Assembly (NCBI RefSeq): GCF_003970385.1
Contig: NZ_RXZH01000001.1
Location: 1,059,300-1,123,299, forward strand
Source: Vibrio aquaticus
Lineage (GTDB): Bacteria > Pseudomonadota > Gammaproteobacteria > Enterobacterales > Vibrionaceae
Length of the DNA stretch: 64,000 nucleotides
Reading direction: 5' to 3'
Shown here: in pieces, positions 53,039-62,439 of the stretch
Layout: the number at the start of each line of letters is the position of its first letter
Position numbering within the stretch: the first letter of the stretch is position 1
The notes under the pieces: generated by a model
The model's database searches: none
What the model saw: the letters and a program-made list of their open reading frames with translations, nothing else
What the model was told of the DNA's origin: nothing
Translations under genes and position numbers: made by a program

Positions 53039-53452
53039 ATGATGAATCGTAGTGTGATGATATTGGGTTTGATTGGCTTTACAAGCTTAACTTTGCTTGG
53101 CTGCTCTGAGCAAGACGCCGAACGTATGCTTAATAAGCAAACCTACGATTTTGTCGGAGTTTATGAAAATCAATACAATGGTGATCTGCTTGAGTTCAAC
53201 AATGCTCAAGTGACCGTTATTCGCCCACAAGGTGGAAACTTTACCAAGTCATTCCAAGTCGATGGTAATCACCTCTCTATCCAGATGCGCAATAGCTCGA
53301 AAGAACAGCGAGAAGATATTGTTATGCGTATTCATGGCAAAAATGAACTCCTTACTTGTAGCGTGTGTGCAAAGTATCAACTCTCTCCTACATGGTTGAA
53401 ACGATTGGATTATTCGTTGCTAGAAAGCGAAATGTCAAAACAGTCACAATGA
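53039..53452 (+). CDS. Hypothetical lipoprotein in repair operon
   Basis: 137 aa. Signal peptide with a lipobox (MILGLIGFTSLTLLGC), so lipidated at Cys about 22. The mature part is polar with KSFQVDGNHLSIQMRNSS, plus two further Cys in LTCSVC. It begins 6 bp after ogt and is probably in the same operon. Whether it takes part in alkylation response or just shares the promoter is unknown. No family recognised. Confidence 0.75.
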   Translation: MMNRSVMILGLIGFTSLTLLGCSEQDAERMLNKQTYDFVGVYENQYNGDLLEFNNAQVTVIRPQGGNFTKSFQVDGNHLSIQMRNSSKEQREDIVMRIHGKNELLTCSVCAKYQLSPTWLKRLDYSLLESEMSKQSQ

Positions 53453-53484
53453 AAAATGCCGCACGCTAAATAGCATTGCGGCAT
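53451..53484 (-). terminator. Terminator of nhaD
   Basis: Stem ATGCCGCA ... TGCGGCAT; the T-run (five A on plus) lies on the minus-strand 3' side, so it ends nhaD; weak in the other direction. Confidence 0.75.
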
Positions 53485-53501
53485 GAAAACAGCAACGAAC
53501 A

Positions 53502-54941
53502 TTAAGAACTGAATAGCCCAGAGTTCATCATCAAGTGAACGGCAATACTCGCGATGTAGCCGATGGCGATGACCGGCATCCACTTCAAATGTCCAAAGAA
53601 GGTATATTTTCCGTGCGCTGCCCCCATCAAAGCAACTCCGGCCGCAGAGCCAATAGAGAGTAAGCTACCTCCAACCCCTGCGGTGAGCGTCACCAAGAGC
53701 CAATTGCCCATATCCATCGATGGCTCCATGGTCAGCACAGCGAACATCACCGGAATGTTATCGACAATGGCTGACAAGATCCCGACCATCACATTGGCCC
53801 AAACCGGATCCCATTGTGTGTACATCACTTCTGAAATGGTTCCTAGGTAACCTAATAAGCTTAAGCCACCGACACACATCACGACGCCGTAGAAGAACAG
53901 TAGCGTATCCCACTCGGCGTGAGAAACACGTCTAAATACATCAAAGGGCACAACAGAACCCAAGCGTTTTAGGGCGTGATCATCGCCGTTTTCAATTGCA
54001 ATGGTGGCTTTCTTGTGCAGCGATGCTTTGAGTGTTCTGCGCAAGAAGAAGCCGAAAAACTGTAAGTAGGCGAGCCCCATCATCATGCCGATCACGGGTG
54101 GGAAATGGAGCACAGCGTGGAAGGCGACGGCGGTGGCAATGGTTAGAATAAACAGAGCCACAATACGTCGAGCACCACGCTTTAGTTCGACATGCTGGTG
54201 GACAACGTTTGGCGCGGTATTTGGCACAAACATCGACATGATCAGAGCAGGTAGCACGTAGTTGACCACAGATGGGACAAACAATGGCATAAATTCAGCA
54301 AATGAAACATGACCGGCCTGCCAAACCATCAGTGTGGTGATGTCTCCAAATGGGCTGAATGCGCCTCCGGCATTGGCAGCGACAACGATATTAATACAAG
54401 CAAGGTTAATGAATTTTGGATTATCCCCGCCAACTTTCATCACCACTGCACACATCAGTAGGGCGGTGGTAAGGTTGTCAGCAATTGGGGAGATAAAAAA
54501 CGCGAGAATACCGGTTAACCAAAATAGTGTTTTGAAGTTGAAGCCTTTCCCTACCATCCAAGCTTGAAGTGCATCGAACAGTCTGCGTTCTTCCATCGCA
54601 CTGATGTACGTCATCGCCACAAGCAAGAAAAGCAGCAGCTCTGCGTATTCAAGTAAGTTGTGCTCTAAAGCTGCCTTCGCCACTTCGATTTGATCGTATT
54701 GGGAATAGACGTAACCGATCATCGCCCAAATGATACCGGCTGCTAGCAAAACAGGCTTTGATTTGCGCAGCTGCAAATACTCTTCGAGCATCACCAAAGT
54801 ATAAGCAATAGCGAAGATGATCAGCGCCGCATAGCCAATGGTGGATTGGGTTAAAGGTAAGACTTGATCACTAGAGGTGGCAGCGTAACTCGATACGGGC
54901 AGCAACAGTAGGGTGACGAAAAGAGACCACAGCAGCTTCAT
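53502..54941 (-). CDS. nhaD: NhaD Na+/H+ antiporter
   Basis: 479 aa with a signal-like first helix (LLWSLFVTLLLLPVSSYAA) and about 12 further membrane segments. NhaD/ArsB-family motifs are visible: ISPIADNLTTALLMCAVVMKV, VVAANAGGAFSPFGDITTLMVW and AIVDNIPVMFAVLTM. The family exports Na+ or Li+ in exchange for H+ at alkaline pH, described for V. cholerae and V. parahaemolyticus NhaD. Start after AAGGAG. A single gene, transcribed away from the yjiH operon across a 347-bp gap. Confidence 0.95.
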   Translation of the reverse strand: MKLLWSLFVTLLLLPVSSYAATSSDQVLPLTQSTIGYAALIIFAIAYTLVMLEEYLQLRKSKPVLLAAGIIWAMIGYVYSQYDQIEVAKAALEHNLLEYAELLLFLLVAMTYISAMEERRLFDALQAWMVGKGFNFKTLFWLTGILAFFISPIADNLTTALLMCAVVMKVGGDNPKFINLACINIVVAANAGGAFSPFGDITTLMVWQAGHVSFAEFMPLFVPSVVNYVLPALIMSMFVPNTAPNVVHQHVELKRGARRIVALFILTIATAVAFHAVLHFPPVIGMMMGLAYLQFFGFFLRRTLKASLHKKATIAIENGDDHALKRLGSVVPFDVFRRVSHAEWDTLLFFYGVVMCVGGLSLLGYLGTISEVMYTQWDPVWANVMVGILSAIVDNIPVMFAVLTMEPSMDMGNWLLVTLTAGVGGSLLSIGSAAGVALMGAAHGKYTFFGHLKWMPVIAIGYIASIAVHLMMNSGLFSS

Positions 54942-55288
54942 ACTTTCACTCCTTGAAAGTGTTGGTAAGATTCTTGGAAAGTTATTGTTTTTGTGATGAA
55001 TCCATTCTAGTGAGGAATTGATATTGGATATGTGAGATAGGTTGAACTGTTTGAATTGTCATCAGATATTTAACCAATTATGACTAAAGTATGAATCTTT
55101 ATGATATGCAATGTTGATTTTTGTGTGTGGTTTTAATTGCTGTTTATGCTCGGAATCACAAAATATGATAAGTCATTAAAGTCTATTAATAGTTTGTATC
55201 ACTATTTGATTCTGATCATCACTCTCTAATCCCCTTTAACTCAAGATCCTATGTGTCCTGTTCCACATAATAAAAACATAGGTGAATT
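54942..55288. other. 347-bp AT-rich divergent promoter region
   Basis: Contains promoters for nhaD (minus) and yjiH (plus). I see no supported ORF, RNA or clear palindrome. The stretch near 55100-55220 is especially AT-rich and could bind H-NS-like proteins. Confidence 0.4.
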
Positions 55289-56029
55289 ATGTCTGATCCA
55301 ACTCAAAAGCAACGCAAGGTCACGTGGGGTTGCTACGTTGCTCTCGCGTTTGCGGTGGTATTCTTTTCTGGCTTGATGAAGTCAAACGAATGGTATGGAG
55401 TACTCGATTTTACAACCTTAAACGGCTCGTTTGGTAAGGTAGCCTACGATGTAAAAGATACCGCTGAAGGTGTCGAAGCGGTAACAACCTCACTACGCGG
55501 TAAAGGCGGTAGCGGTGCTCGTGATGGTTTTATTTTTGCGTTAACTCTTATCCCAACAGTGATGTTTGCACTAGGCGTGATCAACGTTCTTGAGCATTAC
55601 GGCGCACTCGATGCTGCTCGTAAACTGCTTACTCCTTTACTACGTCCACTTATGGGTGTTCCGGGCAGCACTGGCCTAGCGCTAATTGCTTCATTGCAAA
55701 GTACCGATGCAGGTGCAGCGATGACGCGTCAGCTAAAAGACGAAGGGCGACTTACTAAGCGTGAGACCGATGTCTTTACCATGTTCCAGTTCACCGCAGG
55801 TGCAACCATCGTGAACTTCTTCTCTTCAGGTGCAGTCCTCTTTACCTTGACTCTGGCAGATGGCTCGACAGCAGTAACGACGTCGATTGGTTTGGCGGTC
55901 GCGATCATGTTCGTGTTTAAGTTTGTTGGCGCGAACTTATTCCGCATCTACCTAAACCTGACTGAAGGAAAAGCTGACAAAGAAGACAAAAATAACGATG
56001 CCCAGAACCTAAAAGAGGAGACTGCATAA
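55289..56029 (+). CDS. yjiH: YjiH-like nucleoside-recognition (GATE) membrane protein
   Basis: 246 aa. About six membrane segments, with the Gate domain motif GARDGFIFALTLIPTVMFALGVINVLEHYGALDAARKLLTPLLRPLMGVPG and SLQSTDAGAAMTRQLKDEGRLTKRETDVFTMFQFTAGATIVNFFSSGAVLF. The tail is charged (EGKADKEDKNND). It pairs with the next gene, overlapping by one base (TAATG), as YjiH/YjiG do. Probably a two-subunit membrane transporter or channel of unknown substrate; the peptidase downstream hints at peptides. Confidence 0.9.
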   Translation: MSDPTQKQRKVTWGCYVALAFAVVFFSGLMKSNEWYGVLDFTTLNGSFGKVAYDVKDTAEGVEAVTTSLRGKGGSGARDGFIFALTLIPTVMFALGVINVLEHYGALDAARKLLTPLLRPLMGVPGSTGLALIASLQSTDAGAAMTRQLKDEGRLTKRETDVFTMFQFTAGATIVNFFSSGAVLFTLTLADGSTAVTTSIGLAVAIMFVFKFVGANLFRIYLNLTEGKADKEDKNNDAQNLKEETA

Positions 56030-56496
56030 TGAGCGAAGTGAAAGCAAGAAAGCCGATGGTAACGGACATCTTCGTTGAAGGTGCTAAGAAAGGTTGGGTT
56101 ATCGCAACAACATCAACGGTACCGAATGTACTGATGGCATTCGTCATCATCAAAGCGCTGCAAATTACTGGTGCGTTAGACGCGATGGGTACCATCTTTG
56201 CGCCAATCATGGCGGTATTTGGTCTTCCGGGTGAAGCGGCGGCTGTGCTGATTGGCGCATGGATGTCGATGGGCGGCGCTGTGGGTGTAGTCATTACCCT
56301 GTTTGACCAAGGCATTCTTAATGGGGCGCATATCGCTATTCTCGCGCCTGCTATCTACCTAATGGGTTCTCAAGTTCAGTACATGGGACGCATCATGGGG
56401 CCAATTGGTACCGAAGGTCGCTACATTCCAGTGATGATTGCCATCTCGGTTCTGAACGCATTCGGTGCAATGCTAGTCATGAACTTATTCGTTTAG
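56029..56496 (+). CDS. yjiG: YjiG-like membrane protein
   Basis: 155 aa, about four membrane helices with the Gate-like pattern IFAPIMAVFGLPGEAAAVLIGAWMSMGGAVGVVITLFDQGI and LAPAIYLMGSQVQYMGRIMGPIGTEGRY. It is the partner of YjiH, translated from a start that overlaps the previous stop by one base. Same operon as the M20 peptidase 10 bp later. In E. coli yjiH-yjiG are next to iadA, an isoaspartyl dipeptidase, which suggests a link to peptide use. Confidence 0.9.
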   Translation: MSEVKARKPMVTDIFVEGAKKGWVIATTSTVPNVLMAFVIIKALQITGALDAMGTIFAPIMAVFGLPGEAAAVLIGAWMSMGGAVGVVITLFDQGILNGAHIAILAPAIYLMGSQVQYMGRIMGPIGTEGRYIPVMIAISVLNAFGAMLVMNLFV

Positions 56497-56506
56497 GGGC
56501 GTAAAG

Positions 56507-57631
56507 ATGAATTTCTCACTTAATGAATATTTAGAAGAACTGCGCCCTTTGATTGATGTTGACTGCGGGACTTATACCGTTGATGGCATCAAAGTTGTAG
56601 CAGACCAGTTTGAAGCGAAGTTCGCGCAGCTGACAGGCTGGAATGTAAAACGCATTGATTGTGGCAAAGCGGGCGTAGGCCTAGAAATTCGTAATGAGCC
56701 AGAGTCTGAAGCTATCGATGTAATGCTGATTGGCCACATGGACACAGTGTTCCCTGTAGGGACAGCTGAACTTCGCCCAATGACAACAGACGCTGAAAAA
56801 GCCTACGGTCCGGGTGTGTCAGACATGAAATCGGGTCTACTGAACGTGGTTTATGCGATGCGCAACCTTGATCAATCGGTGCTGGATAAGCTTTCAATCT
56901 GCATTTGCATGAACCCTGACGAAGAAACGGGTTCATTAGATTCAGTGGATTGGATTCAAGCAACGGCGAAGCAAGCAAAACACGTATTGGTTGCGGAAGC
57001 CGCACGTGCCGATGGTGGTTTAGTCAAAGCACGTAAAGGTATGGCTCGCTACAAGTTGACCTTTAGTGGTGTTGCAGCTCACGCAGGTAACGAACCCGAG
57101 AATGGCCGCAGTGCGATCACTGAGATGGCTAACTGGATCATTGCCATTAATGCCATGACTAACTTTGAATCGGGCACAACACTTAATGTTGGTATCGTAT
57201 CTGGCGGCGCAGGCGCTAACATTGTTCCTGAGCATGCGGAAGCGATTGTTGATGTACGATTCTGGAGCAACGCTGAGTATGATGACGTAGACACGGAATT
57301 GAATGGACTGACTCAGCGCTCGTTTGTAGATGGTGTGTCTATACAGTTAGAGCGCGAAGCGTACAAACCTTCTATGGTGCCAAGTGAACAAACGGAATCT
57401 TTAATGGCGTTGGTTGAGCAATCGGCAGATGAGTTAGATATCGATATCAACTGGAAGGAAGTCGGTGGTGGTTCAGATGCGAACAATACCGCTATTTTAG
57501 GTGTTCCGACGTTGGATGGGCTTGGGCCAATTGGTGCTGGTTTCCATAGCGACCAAGAGTATTTGCTGCTGGAGTCTATCGAACCGAGAATCCGCTTGTT
57601 GATGCGAGTGTTAGAAAAGCTCGCTAAATAA
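56507..57631 (+). CDS. M20-family metallopeptidase (carboxypeptidase G2-like)
   Basis: 374 aa, cytosolic. The zinc motifs are in order: GHMDTVFPVG (His then Asp), GPGVSDMKSGLL (bridging Asp), NPDEETGS (catalytic Glu and zinc Glu), VLVAEAARADGG and a late His in GAGFHSDQEYLLLES. The lid/dimer domain lies between about residues 180 and 290 (VAAHAGNEPENGRSAITEMANW). Members remove terminal residues such as glutamate from peptides or folate. In an operon with YjiH/YjiG, so likely processes the peptide taken in or released by them. A strong terminator follows. Confidence 0.93.
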   Translation: MNFSLNEYLEELRPLIDVDCGTYTVDGIKVVADQFEAKFAQLTGWNVKRIDCGKAGVGLEIRNEPESEAIDVMLIGHMDTVFPVGTAELRPMTTDAEKAYGPGVSDMKSGLLNVVYAMRNLDQSVLDKLSICICMNPDEETGSLDSVDWIQATAKQAKHVLVAEAARADGGLVKARKGMARYKLTFSGVAAHAGNEPENGRSAITEMANWIIAINAMTNFESGTTLNVGIVSGGAGANIVPEHAEAIVDVRFWSNAEYDDVDTELNGLTQRSFVDGVSIQLEREAYKPSMVPSEQTESLMALVEQSADELDIDINWKEVGGGSDANNTAILGVPTLDGLGPIGAGFHSDQEYLLLESIEPRIRLLMRVLEKLAK

Positions 57632-57638
57632 ACGATGT

Positions 57639-57672
57639 AAAAATGCCCAGATGAGTCATCTGGGCATTTTTC
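57639..57672. terminator. Bidirectional terminator
   Basis: AAAATGCCCAGATG, loop AGT, CATCTGGGCATTTTT between the peptidase and the convergent subtilase. Confidence 0.9.
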
Positions 57673-57673
57673 T

Positions 57674-58831
57674 TTATAGGCTAATAATAGGGTCTGGGCT
57701 TCCATCTGGATCGCCTACCGCAAAACCATTGCTATTCGGGCTACCGTTAGTCATCAACAACACACCACAGGCGTGAGGGGCCGCCATCGACGTCCCGCTG
57801 TAGCTGACCGTACCGCCCCCTTTCTTGGTTGAAAGAACACTGACTCCTGGGGCAGCGTAATCGACCGGAGGATTGCCGTAATTGGAGAATGAAGCAAATA
57901 CATCGTTACTATTGGTGGCTGAAATGGTCCAAATGTTCGCACCGTTTGCTCGAGCAGGAGACGCATTATTCGCATCTTGACTGCTGTTGCCGGCGGCAAG
58001 TGACACCATAACGCCACTACCCCCGAGAGCTTCAACAGCAGCATCGAGCGATGGGCTTACCCCACCACCTAAACTTATGTTGGCGCAGCCTTGTCCGTTA
58101 GCCACACTTGCCACATAATCCACACCAGCAATTACCCCTGATGTTGTTCCTGAACCATTTCGATTGAGCACTTTAATCGGCACGACCGTCGCACCAGCAG
58201 CAACACCGACGACATCAATACTATTATCGACAGCGGCAATTGTGCCAGCTACGTGGGTGCCATGGCCGTGGCCATCATCAGGGGAACGATCTTTACCAGA
58301 GGTAAACGCAGAGAACCCGAGCCCTCGATCAACATTAAGGTCGGGATGATCAAGGTCGATGCCCGTATCGATAACCCAAGCTATTTTCCCGCTGCCATCA
58401 ACCGGGCCTCCGACTCTTGTAATACCCCATGGCGTTTGTTGGTTTGCCGGGGGATCGCCGGAGTTATCTTTGTTCTTTCCTTTTCCCGGAGGAGGTGCGC
58501 TGACAAACACCAAGCTATCGGGCTCAAAGCTGACGATATCTGAATCGCTACCGAACGCGGATCGAGCCTCAGAACAGCTCATCTTGACGGCAAAGCCTTT
58601 GATCGAGTGTTTATAAACATGCTTGGCTTGAGCATTGGAGGCGCTCAGCATACCTCGAACCCGTCCATCGACATCGAATTTACTGATGGAATCATTGAAT
58701 TGAACAATACAGGTTTGCTTTGCTTCAAGTTGCATTGTTGCCGTTGAATGTGTCGGTTGCTCCGCTGCACTTTGAAAGGCTACCGGTGTCAGCATCAACG
58801 TGAGTAGCTGTGCAATTTTACTTGGTTTCAT
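57674..58831 (-). CDS. Secreted subtilisin-family (S8) serine protease
   Basis: 385 aa. Signal peptide (IAQLLTLMLTPVAFQSAAEQ), an inhibitor I9-type propeptide up to about residue 105, then the catalytic domain with all three active-site blocks: AWVIDTGIDLDHPDLN (Asp), GHGTHVAGTIAAV (His) and GTSMAAPHACGVLLM (Ser). The oxyanion Asn lies in LAAGNSSQ. A Gly/Pro-rich linker (APPPGKGKNKDNSGDPPAN) separates prodomain and domain. Extracellular protease for nutrient use or virulence. Start after GAGGTG. Isolated gene. Confidence 0.93.
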   Translation of the reverse strand: MKPSKIAQLLTLMLTPVAFQSAAEQPTHSTATMQLEAKQTCIVQFNDSISKFDVDGRVRGMLSASNAQAKHVYKHSIKGFAVKMSCSEARSAFGSDSDIVSFEPDSLVFVSAPPPGKGKNKDNSGDPPANQQTPWGITRVGGPVDGSGKIAWVIDTGIDLDHPDLNVDRGLGFSAFTSGKDRSPDDGHGHGTHVAGTIAAVDNSIDVVGVAAGATVVPIKVLNRNGSGTTSGVIAGVDYVASVANGQGCANISLGGGVSPSLDAAVEALGGSGVMVSLAAGNSSQDANNASPARANGANIWTISATNSNDVFASFSNYGNPPVDYAAPGVSVLSTKKGGGTVSYSGTSMAAPHACGVLLMTNGSPNSNGFAVGDPDGSPDPIISL

Positions 58832-58989
58832 CGTACACCTCAGTGTGTTTCTATCTCCAGTTTCTCATTATTGATAATAGTATAAATAGATGTTATTTGA
58901 GGGTAGATCTGGACCAATTGGTTAAGGGATTTAGATTTAATAGGGGGTGTCTTGATTGGGTAACAATTAAGTGTATGGAAACGTGGAAA

Positions 58990-59018
58990 TAAAAAGCCCC
59001 GCTCGAGTTGGCAGGGCA
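58990..59018 (-). terminator. Terminator of MCP-SBP operon
   Basis: Minus strand GCCCTGC, loop, GCGGGGC (one G-T pair), then TTTTT; about 22 bp after the SBP stop. Confidence 0.75.
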
Positions 59019-59039
59019 TCGTTCTTAGTATCAGATTTC

Positions 59040-60293
59040 TTAGTAACAGATCTCTTCGCTATTGATTTTTTGCTGGGGAGGATACCAACTGCTTAAACTC
59101 TGTTGTAGCGTTTGAGCGGCGCGGTAAGGCGTTTGCTCACCAACTAGGACACCGTGTGTCGTGTTCCAAATTTTGTCTTCCAAACTGTTCTCGCCACGGC
59201 TTAAATATTGCGCGGCACTTCGGATGGTTGAGTCACATTCATTACGCCACGAAAGCATGGTGGCTGCCGATGGATCATCCACTTCAATAAAGTGGTTGGA
59301 AAGACTGAAAAAGCCAGGAAGGGCGTTAGTCAGAAGTTCTGCAAATTCGGCGGTGGTCATCCAAGTGAGTAGCTTGGTTGCGGCTTCAACATTCTCTGAA
59401 TGCTTATTGATACCGATACCGATGTCTGTGTGATCGCTGAAGTAACACTCGTCACCGCGCTTGGCAACAGGCGGCTTAAACACGCCGAGTTCAATCTCAT
59501 CACGGAAAGTGGGAATACCCCACGAGCCAGCAGGGTAAACCGCCGCTTTGCCTGATTTAAAGATCTCGATACTGTCAGCGTAGGTGCGGTTTTGATAATT
59601 GGTTCCGAGGTACTGTGGCCAAGTCGCGAGTTCTTCAAAGACCGCGCGATAGTGAGGCGCATTGATTGGTTGCGTACCTTGGATCACACCAACACGACCA
59701 TCCTCACCGTTCCAGTAGTTAGGGCCGATGTTTTGGAACGCGAGCGTCGCTGGAACCCACTTGTCTTTAACCGCCATCGTCATTGGATCGTAGCGGCCGT
59801 CTTTGTTCACGGTATCAAGAAGTTGATAAAACTCATCTCGGGTCTGTGGCTCGTTTAGGCCAAGTTCGCGGAATATTTGCTTGTTATAGAAAAAACCGTG
59901 AATAACCGATGCCATCGGCAGACAGAATGTGGTTGCGCCAGACTCCGTTTGCCAAGGTTGTTGTGCAAAACTTGGAAAGTTTTCGATGCCTTCCATTTCG
60001 GTGACTTCGAGTAATACGCCTGCTTTGTAGGAATCTAGCGAAGAATCAAACGGGCGACACATGAGCATATCGCTCGTTGCATCCTTGTTTAGAATCGCTT
60101 GGTCGTAGTCACCAAACGCGACTTCTCTAAATTCAACTTTGATATCTGGATGCTTCTGGTAGAAAGCAGGCAGGATTTTCTCTTGCCATACTTTACCTTC
60201 GTTACTCCAAGTGTCGATGGTGATCGTGGTCGCCAATGTACTCAGTGGCAATAGTGCGATGCTCGCGGCAACAAGTTTTTTTACTGCTTCCAT
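59040..60293 (-). CDS. Extracellular solute-binding protein (family 1) dedicated to chemoreceptor
   Basis: 417 aa with a signal peptide ending near LATT (VAASIALLPLSTLA). The mature part is the family 1 two-lobed binding fold: ITIDTWSNEGKVWQEKILPAFYQKHPDIKVEFREVAFGDYDQAIL, then GFFYNKQIFRELGLNEPQTRDEFYQLLDTVNK and FKSGKAAVYPAGSWGIP. Such proteins usually feed ABC sugar permeases; here no permease or ATPase is near, and only 2 bp separate it from the chemoreceptor upstream. It is therefore best read as the ligand-binding partner of that MCP. Ligand possibly an oligosaccharide or other sugar. Confidence 0.87.
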   Translation of the reverse strand: MEAVKKLVAASIALLPLSTLATTITIDTWSNEGKVWQEKILPAFYQKHPDIKVEFREVAFGDYDQAILNKDATSDMLMCRPFDSSLDSYKAGVLLEVTEMEGIENFPSFAQQPWQTESGATTFCLPMASVIHGFFYNKQIFRELGLNEPQTRDEFYQLLDTVNKDGRYDPMTMAVKDKWVPATLAFQNIGPNYWNGEDGRVGVIQGTQPINAPHYRAVFEELATWPQYLGTNYQNRTYADSIEIFKSGKAAVYPAGSWGIPTFRDEIELGVFKPPVAKRGDECYFSDHTDIGIGINKHSENVEAATKLLTWMTTAEFAELLTNALPGFFSLSNHFIEVDDPSAATMLSWRNECDSTIRSAAQYLSRGENSLEDKIWNTTHGVLVGEQTPYRAAQTLQQSLSSWYPPQQKINSEEICY

Positions 60294-60295
60294 GA

Positions 60296-62275
60296 CTACA
60301 CCTTAAATTTCTTGATCAGTGATTCTTGTTGAGCGGCCATCTCTTTTAGTACGCCACTGCTTTGTGAAGCTTGATGGGCCTCGTTCTCTGCTTGCTCCGA
60401 TACCATTGCAATGTCTTCGATGTGCGATGAAATATCAGTACAAGAACGAACCTGTTCTTCTGTTGATTGTGCGATTTGCTGAGACATTTGATGAATCTGC
60501 TCTAGCTGGTGGTTAATCGCATTAAACGCTTCTTCCGTTTTCAGGTTCTGGTTAACACAAGAGGCTGCGTGGTGTTGGCTTTGCTCCATAACGGACACCG
60601 AAGACGACACAGACGACTGGATGTTCTCGATCATTTGACGTATCTCATCAATCGAACGATTAGAGCGATCAGCAAGGCCACGTACTTCATCAGCGACGAC
60701 GGCAAAGCCTCGGCCATGGTCACCTGCGCGAGCTGCTTCAATAGCGGCGTTTAAAGCCAGTAAGTTAGTCTGCTCAGAGATATCGCGAATCACATCCAGT
60801 ATGTTGCCGATTTCTTGGCTGTACTGGCTAAGGTTTTGCGTAATTTCTGCCGCACTTGTGATGTTTTCCACCAAGTTGTTGGTGTACTGAATCGTTGTTT
60901 CGACTTGCTCACAGCCTTGGGTTGCAGCCATTGACGCTTCATTGGTCAGTGCGACGGCAGATTCACTGTTACGACCAATGTCTTGTGAGCTGATTTCCAT
61001 TTCAGTGATAGAAGCCGCAACACTCTGCGTTTTGTGCTTTTGCTCTTGAGCGCGTTGCTCTGCCGCAGAACTGATACGAGCCGCTGACTGAGCTTCCTCG
61101 ACCAATTTATCGGCACCGCGGTTCATTTCGCTAAGAAGTTCGGTCATTACGTCTGCTAGGTGGTCAACAGACTTAGAGACTTTACCAAACTCACATTCTG
61201 AGTGGTGCTTGGTACGCTCTGTCATATCCCCTTCCGTCATTAAGCTCAAAACGCGGTTGATCTTTTTCAACGGTCGATGAATCTGCAGTGCAATGTTGTA
61301 CGCAATTAAGCCACCAATAATCGCAGAAATAAGCGCTACCGCAGTCACGATGGTGTTTGCTTGCTCGGTTGACTCAGTTGCATCCGCAACGCTGCGTTTA
61401 GAGATTTTATGTGAATAGGCGTTGTAATCTTCGATATGAGCCTGTACCTGAGACAACATGAAGTTTGCCTCTCGGTCTAACTGACTGGTTTTGACGACGA
61501 GTGCTTGTTGCTGTTTTAGAAGTGCAATCAAACCATCATCGGCTAGGGTGATACGTTCAATTTTTTCTAAATTGTTCAGGAAGCGTTGCTTAACTTCATG
61601 CTCAACGTTGATTGTGTCAAGACGTTGCTTAGCAATCTCAATATCTTTTTGAAGTACAGAGAACAGCTTATCAAGGTCGGTTGATTGTTCTACGCGGCGA
61701 ACGTTCTTAAGATCTCGTGTAATACCACTGGTGATCAGTTCAGCGCGGTTGTAGAGCGATCGCTTAACCGATGCTTTTTGTAGCAGTAGGTTGGCTGCCC
61801 AAGTGTAGGTATCTTCAACACGAACGAACTCGATCTGCTTAGCGGCAATTTTCTCATTGGTCAGCACTAATTCTCTATGGCTTCCAATCACCTGATCTGC
61901 TTTTGAAAAGAATGATTCGGTTGAATTAATGATCTGATCCACTAACGCTTGTGAGCGTTCAGTCGGAGAGTATTGGCGCTTTTGCTGTTTCGCGGTATCG
62001 AGCGCTTGGTGCTTGTTGTCAAAGTTGCGTTTAAGCGCTGGTAGCTTTTCACTTTGGTAGGTTGCACGATACTCAAGAAGGTAAAGACGGCTTTCTAAAA
62101 TGCCTTGCTGCAAATCCTTCGCTGCGCGTTCCATTTTAGAAGAAACGTCAATCAGAGCATTGATACTTTGTTTGCTTTTTAGGTTGTTGTGGTAGGAAAC
62201 GCCTGAAGCGACCAACAAAAGAAGGAACATTATCCCAAAGCCTAGGACAGTCCTTTGTACAATAGATAGTGACAT
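60296..62275 (-). CDS. Methyl-accepting chemotaxis protein paired with SBP
   Basis: 659 aa. TM1 at about residues 8-28 ([20 protein letters not shown]), a helical periplasmic region of about 280 residues, TM2 at about 310-332 ([22 protein letters not shown]), HAMP, then the signalling domain with tip [32 protein letters not shown]. Ends in [13 protein letters not shown]. The sensor resembles helical-bimodular receptors known to sense binding proteins, but I cannot assign it to a family. First gene of the operon with the SBP. Start ATG 62275, weak RBS. Confidence 0.92.
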   Translation of the reverse strand: MSLSIVQRTVLGFGIMFLLLLVASGVSYHNNLKSKQSINALIDVSSKMERAAKDLQQGILESRLYLLEYRATYQSEKLPALKRNFDNKHQALDTAKQQKRQYSPTERSQALVDQIINSTESFFSKADQVIGSHRELVLTNEKIAAKQIEFVRVEDTYTWAANLLLQKASVKRSLYNRAELITSGITRDLKNVRRVEQSTDLDKLFSVLQKDIEIAKQRLDTINVEHEVKQRFLNNLEKIERITLADDGLIALLKQQQALVVKTSQLDREANFMLSQVQAHIEDYNAYSHKISKRSVADATESTEQANTIVTAVALISAIIGGLIAYNIALQIHRPLKKINRVLSLMTEGDMTERTKHHSECEFGKVSKSVDHLADVMTELLSEMNRGADKLVEEAQSAARISSAAEQRAQEQKHKTQSVAASITEMEISSQDIGRNSESAVALTNEASMAATQGCEQVETTIQYTNNLVENITSAAEITQNLSQYSQEIGNILDVIRDISEQTNLLALNAAIEAARAGDHGRGFAVVADEVRGLADRSNRSIDEIRQMIENIQSSVSSSVSVMEQSQHHAASCVNQNLKTEEAFNAINHQLEQIHQMSQQIAQSTEEQVRSCTDISSHIEDIAMVSEQAENEAHQASQSSGVLKEMAAQQESLIKKFKV

Positions 62276-62394
62276 GCTTAAAACTCTTACAATATAGCGC
62301 CTCGTATATTCGCATGTTTCTTATAGTAGGTAAATATTCATTAGAAATTAATAATAAACTTACTACTAATTGGGTAGGGTTTTGAGACTTTGAG

Positions 62395-62425
62395 CAAAAA
62401 AAAGCCCCCTAAGAAAAGGGGGCTT
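62395..62425 (-). terminator. Terminator of symporter gene
   Basis: AAGCCCCCT, loop, AGGGGGCTT; the A-run at 62396-62403 becomes a T-run on the minus strand. Confidence 0.88.
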
Positions 62426-62439
62426 GAAAGTTGGAGAAA

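Noticed and set aside
54942..55288. Possible small RNA in the nhaD-yjiH gap
   Set aside because: No promoter-terminator pair or stable stem could be made out.
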